Of a stretch of 64,000 nucleotides of DNA, positions 34,125-44,879 are shown in pieces. Source of the DNA: Hymenopus coronatus (taxonomy: Eukaryota > Arthropoda > Insecta > Mantodea > Hymenopodidae). The position numbers and the translations under genes were made by a program. Below the pieces are notes generated by a model. The model made no database searches and was not told the DNA's origin. It worked only from the letters and a program-made list of their open reading frames with translations. The stretch is from contig CM060900.1 of the NCBI GenBank assembly GCA_030762935.1, forward strand, positions 391,209,632 through 391,273,631, read 5' to 3'. Each line of letters begins with the position of its first letter. Positions within the stretch are counted from its first letter, which is position 1.

Positions 34125-34134
34125 TTTTTAATTC

Positions 34135-35635
34135 ATGTTAAAGCACACCGTTTAAATCTTTTTGAGATTTTTTTCTTTTTCTGAGATTCACTATAGAAGA
34201 AGATCTTACTTTTGGTGAATGTATATCAATTTTAGTATACATCTAAGCATGTTGTTAAAGGTATTTTCGGATTCAAACCTGCTGCCAATGTAGAAAAATG
34301 GAAATCTTATGGTAGGGAAAATGGATCTCTTTAGCAAATACAAATGTTTGCTAGTTTGGTAGAAGGAGACACTCAAAATGGTGGGATAGAAATCAGTCAG
34401 TTTGGGTAGCTGAATGTGTTTGTGAGAGAGTAAGTAGTGAAATAAGCATTTGTTGTTGTGTGATGTCATTGACTGTGATCTAAACTGGCATATATATCTA
34501 TATTTCGCTGTATTCCTTTCTTTTTGTCAGTTGCCTTATTTGAGCAGTAATGATATTTATTTTGTTAGCAAGTGAACACAGTAATTGGAGCACGTCGTAT
34601 GTATAAAGAAAAATAAGAAATGTCGCTACTAATTGTTATTAGTGTTTGAATTATATACCACGCGATGGTTGAATGCACATAATATTTATGAATTTTGAAA
34701 ATAATTCTCCTATAATCTCGAAGGAAGGGGTTGTCAGTATGTTTACTTTCTCTTACCATTAGGTTTGCATTAGAGACTATTACGATAGTAGTACTTTTAC
34801 CAAACTGATAGAATGTCATGGCTGCTTATTAATAGTAAATTTAATTCATAATTGTATTACATGAATTATCTTGATAAAAGGCAACACTTGTACATATGTG
34901 TTCATTGAATGTTTTTTTTTCGGTAGAAGCAAACACACAATATGACAGGATACACTGTCAGAACTAACATTTTGAAGCTTGTTTTTTTTTTTAAATACAA
35001 CATAGAAGGACCATTGTTCCTAAGCTTATTTTCTGCTTTATGATTCAACAAGAGATTTGGTCTCTCAAAATAGTCAAGTCTTATAAGAAGTTCTTATACA
35101 GTATACAATGCCCTAAAATATCTTTACATCAAAATTGAAACATTAAGGATCTTTGACAACATAAAATATGAGGGTGTTTGGTAGGAATTTATAAGTCTGT
35201 TTAACTCTTATCTTGTGACAGTTGTATTGAATGACATGAAATGGGTTTCAGAAATCTATGAACAAGCTCTTTCATTAACGGTGTATTTGTTTGAAATAAT
35301 TCTTATTGCCTTTGTATCATGCAGTACAAAGGTAATAGGTTGGTTCCAACACTCAGTTCTGAATGCATTCTGAACCATTTTGTACTAATACCAACACATT
35401 CGTATGTGCCAATCAATTTTGCTGTCAGAATTAGTTCTGGATTTTTTGTGGTTGGAACACTACTTGAACTGTTATTTCATGGCCTGCTTCAATCCATCCA
35501 CCATAATCAATTTCAGAAGATATCAACATTGCTGTGTTTTGAAGTACATCATGAAGTACCTGCCAGTTATTGATTTCCTTTTCTATGCTGGTTTTACACT
35601 TTTGTCCCTTTAATACAATTAATGTTTTACAGATT
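34135..35635. other. AT-rich DNA, no gene recognised
   Basis: Nothing recognisable in any frame. Short T runs at about 34912 and 34983. Confidence 0.4.
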
Positions 35636-35639
35636 TGCA

Positions 35640-35765
35640 GAGTAAAATGAAGCTCCACAAAAATAAATACATGTATCTAAGAAATTCACCGAAAGGGATT
35701 CCAACCTAGTCCTTTCACATATCAGATAAACACCTAACTGCACTTCCCATTCTGATGAAAACAGC
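35640..35765 (-). repeat. Probable tRNA-derived SINE fragment
   Basis: On the minus strand, GTGCAGTTAGGTGTTTATC (A-box-like) is followed about 30 nt later by AGGTTGGAATCCCTTTC (B-box-like). The body after it is not shared with the other SINEs here. Confidence 0.45.
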
Positions 35766-36990
35766 CATCAGGCAGTGGTTACTTGAATTTTCACTTGGAT
35801 ACTAAAAGCAATTACCAGATAGCAATATGTGCCATATATATTTGAAGGACTCCTAGTCATGCATTAAACTTATGAAACATTGATTCTCCTCTTTTATGTT
35901 CTTTAACATAATTACCAATATGCCTTGTGTAAGCTAAACAGTTAATTGTAAAAAAAAACAGGTTTATCTTCAAAAAATAAACTTTTCATACTATAGTGTT
36001 GGAAACTTTGTTTAAATCTCATAAAAATGGAACTTAAGAATGACTATAGCTGCAAAAACAATATCAAAATTAAGCATTTGTTTTTCCTTTAATAATGTGG
36101 CTGTTTATCTTTATATCCAATGAAGTGAAATTATAAATTTATATCTAAAACTTGCTTCAAGAATTTCTGTTATCCAGATTTTCCTCATTCAAAATATTGC
36201 ACATAATGTTTTTTTTTTTTTTTTTTATCCAGTTAATATTGAATTTTTTATGCATGTTCCAAATGTTAACAATTAAAACTGATATGTGATATTTCTGTGT
36301 TGAAAGGGTTTGTGTCAATTGTTATAACCAATAGGAAGTGCAGATATATGTATATAATGAATATATGCATTATATATATTTTCTTATCAATTGAAACGAC
36401 TACAAATAAAATTAAATTACAAATTTGTGTAATATGATTGGATAGGTGGTATGAACACTTAATGGAAGAAATTTTTTAAATTATAATCTTATGGATAATA
36501 TGGGAGAGGATATTAAAATTCATTTTTTAATACAGTCTTCAAAATTAAATTATAAATGTCAATGTTTACCAAAGACAAAACAAGTACTGTTAAGTTTGTT
36601 CAAATTAATATAGGATTAATTCTGAAAAACCTGAGTATGTGGAATAAGCTATATAATTTGTGCATGTTTAGAATTGTGCAGTTCATCAGGAACTGATTCC
36701 ACTCATTCCAAACTTGTTCCTGAATATGCTGGAACAGCATGCTGGAAACATGTGGAAACAAACCTCATATTGAACAGAACACAATACAACACCAAGAAAA
36801 TTACACAACTTTAGCATATCCATACCAGTTGCCATTTGTCAGAATTTGGCGTTATAATTTATCATAATTAAATGGTGAATTAAAATACAAAACAAACAAA
36901 TGCAGGAGAATGTGAGGTTTAAAATGTGGGTTTTGAAACTATTTTAACTATAAAGGGTACGTGATGACTCTATTCTGGCGAGTGCTAAGT
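35766..36990. other. AT-rich DNA, no gene recognised
   Basis: A long T run at about 36209 and TATATA-rich sequence near 36330-36390. No coding motif or repeat unit noted. Confidence 0.4.
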
Positions 36991-37230
36991 TTAGTACCAA
37001 CTTCAAAGGTTATTTGCTAAATGTCAGCTGGGGTGTGTATGAATGGAATACCTCAAGAAAAAAGAAAAAAAAACTAATACATAAGAGCTTTTGGGAGAAT
37101 ATTCTCATTACACAACAAAAAGACCAACTGATGAATTTTGAAATACCGCCACATGATTTTGAACTTCTACTGAGAACACCAGATGGCTCCACCGTAATAG
37201 ACCACAGAGCACAAATAGCAGCCATCAGTC

Positions 37231-37282
37231 GGACTTCAACTGAAGAAGAGGGCGATTGCCCTTGAAACATATGTTTTGAACA
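37231..37282 (+). ncRNA. Hammerhead-ribozyme-like motif 1
   Basis: Core CUGAAGA (37240-37246) fits CUGANGA. Stem II pairs 37048-type positions 37248-37253 with 37258-37263 (six pairs, one G-U, GAUU loop). GAA follows at 37264-37266. Stem III is ACA/UGU (37267-37269 with 37272-37274). The expected cleavage base is U37275 in GUU. Stem I is UUCAA (37235-37239) with UUGAA (37276-37280), five pairs. One base (A37247) is extra between the core and stem II. Type I-like minimal hammerheads with a very short stem III are known from Penelope-like retroelements. Confidence 0.55.
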
Positions 37283-37504
37283 ATTACATATAAGTGAGGT
37301 GAGTGTTACTATTCTGACTCATTTTCAACATCACATTGATTAAAACTTCACTTGTCTCAAACTTCTGAGTTATTTAATTTAACATAAGAGCTTGTTATTT
37401 AAGTTCAATATCTTTCAAAGATGTTACTTTGTTTATTAGTTTGATCCCACCACAAGTAACACTCAGGGACTTTGAACATGAGAAAAAATCTTAATGTAGA
37501 TTTT

Positions 37505-38130
37505 CCATAATAATAATAATTTTTATTTTTATTTCATTGAGCTGTACAGCAATAGACAACGTCACAAAATTACAAAAGCTTTATACAATCTTCTCAGTAG
37601 AACAATATGTTTACAAATAAATTACTAAAATATAATGAGTTTTTACAATATTTGATAACCAAGCTGTTGTACATGAATAAAATTGCTTAACTATTTCCTA
37701 TCCATACAAAATTCTAAAGAACAGAGTGATTGATAAATTTAAGAAAAGTAAATACATAATATCTTATAAGGTAACAACATCAAAATCATTTGAGAAGCAC
37801 ATTTACTTAGCATGTTTTTGAGTAACATTACCTTTTAAAGTATTCCTGTACTGAGTAATAAGGTTTAGCCACTAACCATTCATGGAGCTTATTCTTATAG
37901 CTTGATCCTGATAATTGTTTTATTTCTATGGGTAAATTATTGTAAAGTTTTATACCTAATATTTCAAAACTCTTCTGGGATGTGGTTAACCTGTGGTATG
38001 GCATATTAATATGTTGACCCCCTCTAGTATTGTATGTATGTATATCTTGTCTATTTTGGAATTCAGGTAAGTGACTCTTTATGTACAGTAATACAGTGTA
38101 AATGTATAAATTTATTACAGTCATTACTTT
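37505..38130 (-). pseudogene. 3' end of a CR1-group non-LTR retrotransposon
   Basis: The minus-strand frame at 38124-37828 reads HTYNTRGGQHINMPYHRLT, then SFEILGIKLYNNLPIEIKQL and YKNKLHEWLVAKPYYSVQEY. This is the C-terminal domain that ends CR1/L2-type RTs, comparable to IGATLYNKLPIEFKTL in the element at 30.3 kb. A 3' UTR runs to a short ATT-repeat tail at about 37508-37520 (AATAATAATAAT on the plus strand). Everything upstream of the C-terminal domain is missing, so the copy is 5'-truncated. Confidence 0.8.
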
Positions 38131-38370
38131 TAGTTTAATGAATATTCCCCTGCCACAAAGTACCCTTTAATGGTAATTTGCAATATTTCAAATAAAATTT
38201 TGTGTGTCCTTAGTACTTTCTCGAACATTTCATTGTACTTTCTCATTGTGTAGTTTATGCATACTTTGATCTAAACAGTACTTATGTTTGAGTTTTGATA
38301 AAATTGAGTTACGATACACTTTTAACTCCACTTCCCATTCGTTTGGTAAGACTGCTTTCAGAGTATCTAA

Positions 38371-38454
38371 CCTTACCATATCTTCAGTTCCATGGTTTAC
38401 TGATGCTACAACAGTTGGTGACTTTTGACCACGGAACTGAAGATGGGGTAAAGG
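38371..38454. repeat. Imperfect palindrome with about 26-bp arms
   Basis: CCTTACCATATCTTCAGTTC at 38371 is the imperfect reverse complement of GAACTGAAGATGGGGTAAAG ending at 38453. The spacer is about 31 bp. The right arm supplies the core of hammerhead-like motif 2. Confidence 0.8.
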
Positions 38455-38474
38455 TACCCTGAAACTGGTCTTCA
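38434..38474 (+). ncRNA. Hammerhead-ribozyme-like motif 2
   Basis: Core CUGAAGA at 38437-38443. Stem II GGGGUA (38445-38450) pairs with UACCCU (38455-38460), AAGG loop. GAA follows at 38461-38463. Stem III AC/GU (38464-38465 with 38468-38469). The cleavage triplet is GUC (C38470), the classic one. Stem I is GAA (38434-38436) with UUC (38471-38473), three pairs. Again one extra base (U38444) separates core and stem II. Confidence 0.5.
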
Positions 38475-38580
38475 CAAATGAATAGGAAGTGGAGCTTAAA
38501 GTATAAAAAAAAGGTAAAGACTTAATTTTATCATAATTCAATACAAGGGCATTCCGCTGTCTAAAATGCCTCTTATTTTA

Positions 38581-39073
38581 TATACTGGGTCTTCTGATTT
38601 ATTTGGCCGTTAATGCATGACATTATTATTAGTTTAGTGAGCCTTTTGTCTCAAAGGAGAGGTGCGGAATTGAACCTTGCATTGCCAATTTCATAAACAG
38701 GTTGATGTACTGGGCAGTGTAGAACTGTTTCATCAGGACACTTTGTGCATTTTTTGCATGCAAGATGAAAGTGACCTCCAGTCACAGAAATTGCGTGGTT
38801 GAGTGCTACTTCCGAACTGGAAGAATACATTACAATCAGCATAACTGTTATGATTGTGATTGTTTGAGATGCAAGCGTATGTTCCAAATGTAAATATTAG
38901 AAAGGTACAATACAAATCCCATTTGACTAAGGTGACCTGGAAACTGTTGACATCTATCCCCCTTCTACTCATCGTTCGCTAGTCCTCTCAAGAGGCAATG
39001 TGTTTTAAACTCGATACTTAATAATATCATCATACCTGGACAAAGGCCAAATAAATCTGAAGACCCTATAGTA
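38581..39073. mobile_element. Candidate MITE with about 30-bp terminal inverted repeats
   Basis: GGGTCTTCTGATTTATTTGG (from about 38587) is matched on the opposite strand at the other end by GGGTCTTCAGATTTATTTGG (ending about 39067), extending to GGCC. The total is about 490 bp. TA dinucleotides lie next to both ends, so a TA target is possible. A 78-codon minus-strand frame inside contains CKKCTKCPDET and LHCPVHQP; its meaning is unknown. Confidence 0.65.
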
Positions 39074-39079
39074 CTTTTG

Positions 39080-40070
39080 CTTGTTTGATCTACACATTCC
39101 ATTTCTCTGTATGGCTGCTTTTAATTTTTGTGCTTCTACACTCAATACGTGCATATTTGCATGTTATAGTCATGTTTGTGCACCTTTCACTTTCATTTCC
39201 CTTGTTTAATGTCTACCATAGATTAATAGGTTATTCATTTAGTATTCACCAGAATTAATAGAGCTATTGTGGAGAATTTCCCCTATAAAGTATCAATACA
39301 TTGACTTTAACAATAGAACAAGATCTTGTTACAGATCATCCTGGAGGAGTTATTTTTTTAGTCGAGGAATACAAACATGTGATTACAGTTGCTCATTTTT
39401 TATGTATTGTACCAAAATTACAGATGAATTCATAAAAATTTACAAGTACACAAATTTCATACCAGACAAAAGGGATATTCACATAGAGAAAAACAAACTT
39501 ATTCTTGAGTGCTTAGTATGAGTATATCAAAATATTCAATGACTTGTCAGGTTATTAGGTTTCTCTCAGATACCAAGAAATAATTCTTAACTGCTCTTAA
39601 AAGTATCTGGGTGAACAAGCCTGCTACTCTGTACAGAATATCTTGATAACTGTGATGGTGACTAAGTGTAAGTTCAGAATCTTTTATCAATTTAATGCAT
39701 CTAGTGTGCCCTTAGTGTTAAGTGCCCTATATTGTAGAACATGTTTCAATGAATATTGATGGGATAACTGTTACTCACTGGTTTGTAGGTATGGTATGAC
39801 AACTTGTGGCTCTATGAGCTGCAAGAGCTCAGTAGAAATCAAGCATTTCCAACTACACGTCTGGTTTACTTTGCTACAAGTCAGACGCACTCATTATGAG
39901 ATTAGACCTTGGAGTGAATGTTTGTATTTACACATGTTCATACTACAGTATTATTGTATATTCACGATGAGTATGCATTCATGTTGAAAACATTTTTAAG
40001 AAATAAGAATTCAAGTGGAAAAACTGGACAAAAACTCAGGAGGAAAAACTCCATGTAGAAATACAATACT
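39080..40070. other. No gene recognised
   Basis: AT-rich DNA without a recognised motif, apart from possible 5' debris of the transposase pseudogene that becomes readable at about 40078. Confidence 0.4.
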
Positions 40071-40930
40071 GAACTTAGTGGTTAGGCTTAACAAAACAGG
40101 TTCTTTGAACAAGAGGAAAAATCAATGAAACTTCTGCGTCTTTACTGAGGAAAAACTTGATAAAATGGATGCTACCTTGGAACATAGTCCCAGAAAATCT
40201 TTGATGCATTTAGGGGGGCGGACAGACATTTTGAGAATATCAGCTCTTAGAGAAATGAAATTGTTCAAATTAAAACCCTTCATAATTTCAGTATCTCACC
40301 AATGACATCCTATGATTATAACAGAAGACTTCTTTTCTGTAACTGGATGTTAGCAAAAGTCGATAATGGGTAAATTGATCTCAGGGGAATTTTCTTTTCT
40401 GATGAGGCATGGTTTCATCTACATGCTATGTAGCCTCATATAATGGCAAGTACTGATTATCAAAGAAACCAGATATTGTTTACAAGCCCCCACTGCACAA
40501 TAAAAAAAAATACAAGGTGGTGTGCCATTTAAAGAATTATCACTCCTTTTTTTTTAGTTTATTTTTAAGAAATCAATGATGGTGATATGTACATGCATCT
40601 AATTTTGAAATCATTATGTAATGAACTAACATAGGAGGAATGTGTAGCATATTATTTTCAGCAGGTGTCACAGCACCTACTGCTAATGCATCCATGAAGG
40701 AATTGCAATGCATATTTGGCTAAGGGTTTGTGGCCTCGACCCCCTGATGTCATATGTTGCAAGTTTTATTTCTGAGAAACTGTGTAAAATGAAGTGTATG
40801 CTGCTAATCTGCATACACTTGAGCTTAAACAAAACATTCTAAAACTAGTTAGGTCTATTAGTGTAAAAGAACCTTGTGTGACTGATAATTTCATGAATTT
40901 TTATAAGGCAAGATGGCTAGCATCATAAGG
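40050..40930 (+). pseudogene. DUF4817/mariner-like transposase, heavily decayed
   Basis: Motifs follow in order through many shifts: LVVRLNKTGSLN, TEEKLDKMDATLEHSPRKSL, ALREMKLFKLKPF, the SDEAW-type catalytic block read as F-S-DEAWFH (TTTTCTGATGAGGCATGG at about 40390), YFQQVSQH (expected FQQDGATAH, so the second Asp block is damaged), GLWPRPPDV (expected GLWPPRSPDL), NEVYAANLHTLELKQNI and NFMNFYKA. This is the whole transposase in order, about 880 bp, with many stops. It is same-superfamily but clearly not the same family as the fold-back element at 23 kb. Confidence 0.75.
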
Positions 40931-40989
40931 GTGAGTAATGCATACTGTTACCTAATCCCTTGAGTCCAATTTCTATTGAATGCTCATGG

Positions 40990-41560
40990 CTCACAAGACT
41001 GGAAGTTGTCACACCACACTCATAGACTGGCAGGCAACAGTTATTCTGATGACTTTCACCAAGAAGCACTGTATAAGCCATGTATGTAGCACTGTTTTGT
41101 CCAAATGATCTATCATTGTGGTAGTTGATAAAACATTTTGTAATGGTATTTGATTTGAATAAATCGGTGTTGGGTTTTACTACGAGAGAAGAAAAATGTC
41201 TGTTATGTTCCATTTATGTAACTCTCTACCTGTTTTGCAAATGAACTACTCTTACAAAAGATTATTCTTTTATCTGCCTAATGCTAATCCAGATAAACAT
41301 TACTAGAAATGGTCTAATTACTTGGTTGCATATAAACAGAAGGAAAATAAGGGAATACACTAGGCTTAAGCATCAGTCGAACCTTTTAAAAGCTGTTGCT
41401 ATGCTTTTGTCAATGAAATTCGGTTCACTTTCCAAGGCCAGGTATAAAACTAGAGAAGTGATGGAATGAAAGATGACTTCTCAGTTCAGGAAAGTAAGCA
41501 ATAACAAGGAATATCTTGGAAACTATTAACTCAACAAAAAAAAATGTGTCTCACGAATTG
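40990..41560 (-). repeat. Dispersed non-coding repeat, family R copy 4
   Basis: Plus-strand blocks ACTCTTACAAAAGATTATTC, ACATTACTAGAAATGGTC, GGGAATACACTAGGCTTAAG, CCTTTTAAAAGCTG, AAATTCGGTTCAC and CAAGGAATATCTTGGAAAC correspond to the right-hand half of family R in reverse. The 40997-41075 part is also repeated at 54.56 kb. Confidence 0.6.
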
Positions 41561-41859
41561 TATGTTTAGCAACATCTACATATTTTGTTTGGTAAGTTTT
41601 TGTCTGTCTCTTATGGTTTACCAGTTATAACGAGTGAGCCAAAGAAGTACATACTGGCTGCACAATGTTTTGCCTATCTGTATGCTCCATGCTCATTGCC
41701 AAAAACATACAACATTTTTAAAACTACTTTTAAAGGCTTTACTTATCAATTTTATGAAAGCAGATGCTGAAACAGGCTACTATCATTATCCATACATTAT
41801 TGGTACCTCTTTAGGAAACTAGCCATCACTCACCATACTTCACCTTAAGAAATGATGGA

Positions 41860-42430
41860 AATTTCCTGGTGCATATTTTGTTTTGATTCTTCCAGGGTGT
41901 GTGGGTTTGTTTTGTACACTTTATATTTTAAGTTACCCCAGAGATGAAGTTGCAGGAGGTTAGGTTGGGGGACCAAGGGGGCCATAAATTTCTACTGATA
42001 ATTCTGTCCTGAAACACGCTTTCAATTGTTCTCATTGAAAGATTGGCCATATAAGCTGTTGCAGAGCATCACAGTTATCTTATTTGGCTTTAATTTCAGC
42101 AATTTAGTACCTCTTTGCATAGAACCATAAGAAATGCCTATCTGTTGTGAAACATGCCTAAGCAATTTTTGAGGGGAATTCTCCAAACGATCACTGTCAT
42201 CTAATGTTTCTTCAGTAAGAACTGTATACCATCTTTTACATTTCTTAACCGGAATACTTCCTGTGATCTGAAATTTATTGTAAAGTTCATGAATTGTTGT
42301 ATGACCTGGAACTTGTTCACCTGGAAATCTTTCTGCAAATCATACTTTCACTCGGCAAGCTGAGTTAACACATACCAATCATAAATAAATAGACGCTGTG
42401 TAGCAGAAAATGTATGCTGAGCCATATACA
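41860..42430 (-). pseudogene. DUF4817-type transposase with the catalytic core deleted
   Basis: Reading minus from 42427: MAQHTFSATQRLFMIGM, then in shifted frames EQVPGHTTIHELYNKFQITG, SIPVKKCKRWYTVLTEET, a QQIGISYGSMQRGTKLLKLK block and finally PHPGRI/NPHTL-like text with GNLKYKVYKTNPHT at about 41.9 kb. The DNA-binding half is joined directly to the C-terminal end; the D,D,D catalytic stretch is missing. Internal deletion of this kind makes non-autonomous derivatives. It faces the copy at 40.05-40.93 kb. Confidence 0.7.
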
Positions 42431-42439
42431 CTTTGTGAC

Positions 42440-42907
42440 TAAGTAAAAGATAAAATAATGGTAATGTTGCTGTTTAAGGGTCAGCTGGCCGTGCAATGCT
42501 GCAAAACCATACCAACTTTAGAAATTGAAAACCCGCTGTAGAACTGAGCATACAGTGCCAAAGGAACACAGCAGGTTAACAACCTGAAGATGGCAATAGT
42601 AGCATGGTTATATGTTGCTAAATGGCACGTATATGACGTAGCCGAAGGGCATGGCAATGCTAGCAGACGACAGCATCTATCATACACCATTACCCCTATA
42701 TACTTATTGCATATGCTAGCTATTTGAGGTTATGTGGTACATGAGCTAGCTAAAGTCGATTTTTCAAAACATAAAGATAACCCCATATATGTCACACTGC
42801 AATTGTGGTGCTCTTAATATGTTTGATCAAGTAATTTTTTGGATTAAATGGAGAAATTTAATACACAAAGCTACTGTTTAATCAGAAGTTATCGATTATA
42901 ATTATTA

Positions 42908-42946
<39 letters not shown>

Positions 42947-43255
42947 GTGGTGGTGGTAGTACTATGATGATTATGATGAGTATTATTATAATTATTATTA
43001 GTAGTAAGAATAAGCGTCAGCCCAACCAGATCTACTTGCTCTTTAGTTATGTCATTGGTTGCCTAAAAAAGGCTGTTTTGTCATTGAAGAAAATATGAAA
43101 GAGGTGGAGAACAGTAGGAGATATTCGGAAGAAACATGAATGTCACTTTGTGAGGGAAGAAGGGATGTAGGTTGTTTTGAAGGAAAATAGGATAGTTTAA
43201 ACTGGAGGATAGTACATTACCTCTATTCATTATTGTAAATTCCTGCGTGACTACG
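42440..43255. other. No gene recognised; contains an (ATT)n tract
   Basis: A run of ATT units lies at 42897-42946. The remaining sequence has no recognisable motif. Confidence 0.45.
42897..42946. repeat. (ATT)n microsatellite
   Basis: Interrupted ATT run, possibly the tail of a vanished CR1-type element. Confidence 0.9.
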
Positions 43256-43329
43256 ACGTTTCCCTCCTTCCTATGGGTGAGGAAAACAATGATTCATTAC
43301 TGCCAACAGTATATGCGCTCACTGACGCA

Positions 43330-43530
43330 TATAATTGCATATTTCAGCATTTCTTTCACCTTCCTATGAATGTGCTGCCTCATTGTATATTTCGGGGTTT
43401 CCCCGCCTTACTTGGTTATGCTTCCTAAGGCATATACTGTTAATTGCAAATTTCATGCTTTCCACACTACCCTATGACTGCGCTGCCTTCTCTGCAATAC
43501 CAACTATATATGCTCCATTATGCTGAACAT
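43330..43530. repeat. Tandem duplication, about 109-bp units
   Basis: GCATATTTCAGC...CCTATGAATGTGCTGCC (from 43338) is repeated as GCAAATTTCATGC...CCTATGACTGCGCTGCC (from about 43447). A third, more diverged unit may precede it (CCTTCCTATGGG at about 43267). Confidence 0.65.
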
Positions 43531-43779
43531 TGCACCTTTCATATGCAAAAGTTGGTTGCCTGACGTTACGCGGACAACTGACCCTTAAATGGCAACATCA
43601 AAATAATAAGTCACTCATAACTGAACTACACCATATCACTGTCAACTCAATACTGCACTTCCATATTAGAGCAAAACTGCATCATAGACATGTCCTTGTT
43701 TACAGCAGCAGCAGCAGTGTGGAATCACGTGTCCACATGTCCAGTGGAAAAACATAGCTCAGCCGTTTCAGAGGTTTTA

Positions 43780-44065
43780 GACTTACTGGATACAAAAGTC
43801 ATCCAGGATAAAGAGGTCTTCAGAGGCTGTTTCCAAAAAATTCAAAATATGCATTTTGTTTACAATAAAAATACCTTCAGCATATGGTACTTTAATCAAA
43901 ATTGGTAGGGCCATATTTGAGAAAATTAAAATTTTTGAAAAATATTTCATGTAAACGGTAGTGGAGGGCAGGGGGGATTCATCCTAAAAATCTTTGTGTC
44001 GCATCCTTGGAAGATATTGAACTTAAATACCAACTTTGGTTGATTTATGCTGTTCTCTCTCTCTC
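43780..44065 (-). repeat. Dispersed non-coding repeat, family R copy 5
   Basis: In reverse it reads AAGTTGGTATTTAAGTTCAA, TATCTTCCAAGGATGCGAC, TCTCAAATATGGCCCTAC, AAACAAAATGCATATTTTGA and GCCTCTGAAGACCTC. It matches the middle of copies 1-3 on the other strand, with relatively little divergence. Confidence 0.75.
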
Positions 44066-44069
44066 TCAT

Positions 44070-44870
44070 ACACAAATTCACTTTATTTCCTATTAAATTT
44101 TTGGGTGGATTACAATACCGACTATGTACATTGTACAAATGTGTTAGAGAAAGTAAAAAAAATTGTATAAATGTAATTGGTAAAGGCAGTTTGCTGTATG
44201 ATGTGTTCAGTATCCCTGACATCTGCTTGCTATGTGACCAGATGAATGAAACAAACTCTGAAGCAAAATATGCAATAAAATATAATTTTTTTACTAAAGA
44301 GGTGGTTAAAGTGCAGTACAGTGAATCTGACTGCTTTTGAGAAAAAGGCTTATATAAATGCAATTTCTATAAGTTTCAAAATTCTTTTGGGAGCCATATC
44401 TGTGCATTGCTTGAGCGTGTGAAGAAATGAATATTCTTTGCACCCAATGGCGACTCGTGGCTGAAATTTTTATGAGGCATGAAAACTATGTTGCTTACTA
44501 AGTATTCATAATAATAAATTACAACTATCAGTTTTAATAGCCATTTTTTCACTTTCTGTGCCATTAACATATGAAAATAATGGTTCCCAATGATGTAATA
44601 TAGACCTCATAAATTAGTACAGGAGCCTAACAGTTTTCCCCAAAGTTACTAGATTAATATGCACACCTCACATAAAAGGATGGTATTAGAGCATCATTTA
44701 ACCTCTCCCAAATCCAAAAGTAATGTTAGCCAAATAAGCTGCCACCTCATCAGAGTGAATTTTTTTTGCACACAGTCACATACTCAACACTGTATGTACA
44801 CATGAATATTTTGCTCTTACTCAGTTTTTGATAAGTTACACTTTTGGACTATTTATATACAAAAATCAGT
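44070..44870. other. No gene recognised
   Basis: A 97-codon plus-strand frame (44047-44340) has several Cys residues but matches no family I know. Confidence 0.35.
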
Positions 44871-44879
44871 TCTTCTGCT

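Larger units (their letters stand above)
30045..34130 (-). mobile_element. CR1-group non-LTR retrotransposon with SGNH, endonuclease and RT domains
   Basis: On the minus strand the element runs from about 34130 (5'-truncated: an in-frame TAA sits just before the frame opens) through SGNH-hydrolase, endonuclease and RT to a 3' UTR. It ends AATAAAGAATTATT and a (TTA)n tail, which on the plus strand is the (AAT)n run at 30050-30109. A microsatellite tail instead of poly(A) fits the CR1/L2/Daphne group. Lesions seen are a TAG at 33348-33350, a frameshift near 31960, and stops and shifts at the C-terminus. Confidence 0.85.

Noticed and set aside
38640..38700. AGGTTCAATTCCGC on the minus strand as a Pol III B box
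   Set aside because: No A box at the right distance and no SINE body; it sits inside the MITE-like element.
42580..42640. CTGAAGATGGCAATAG as a hammerhead core
   Set aside because: No matching stem II strand or GAAA follows.
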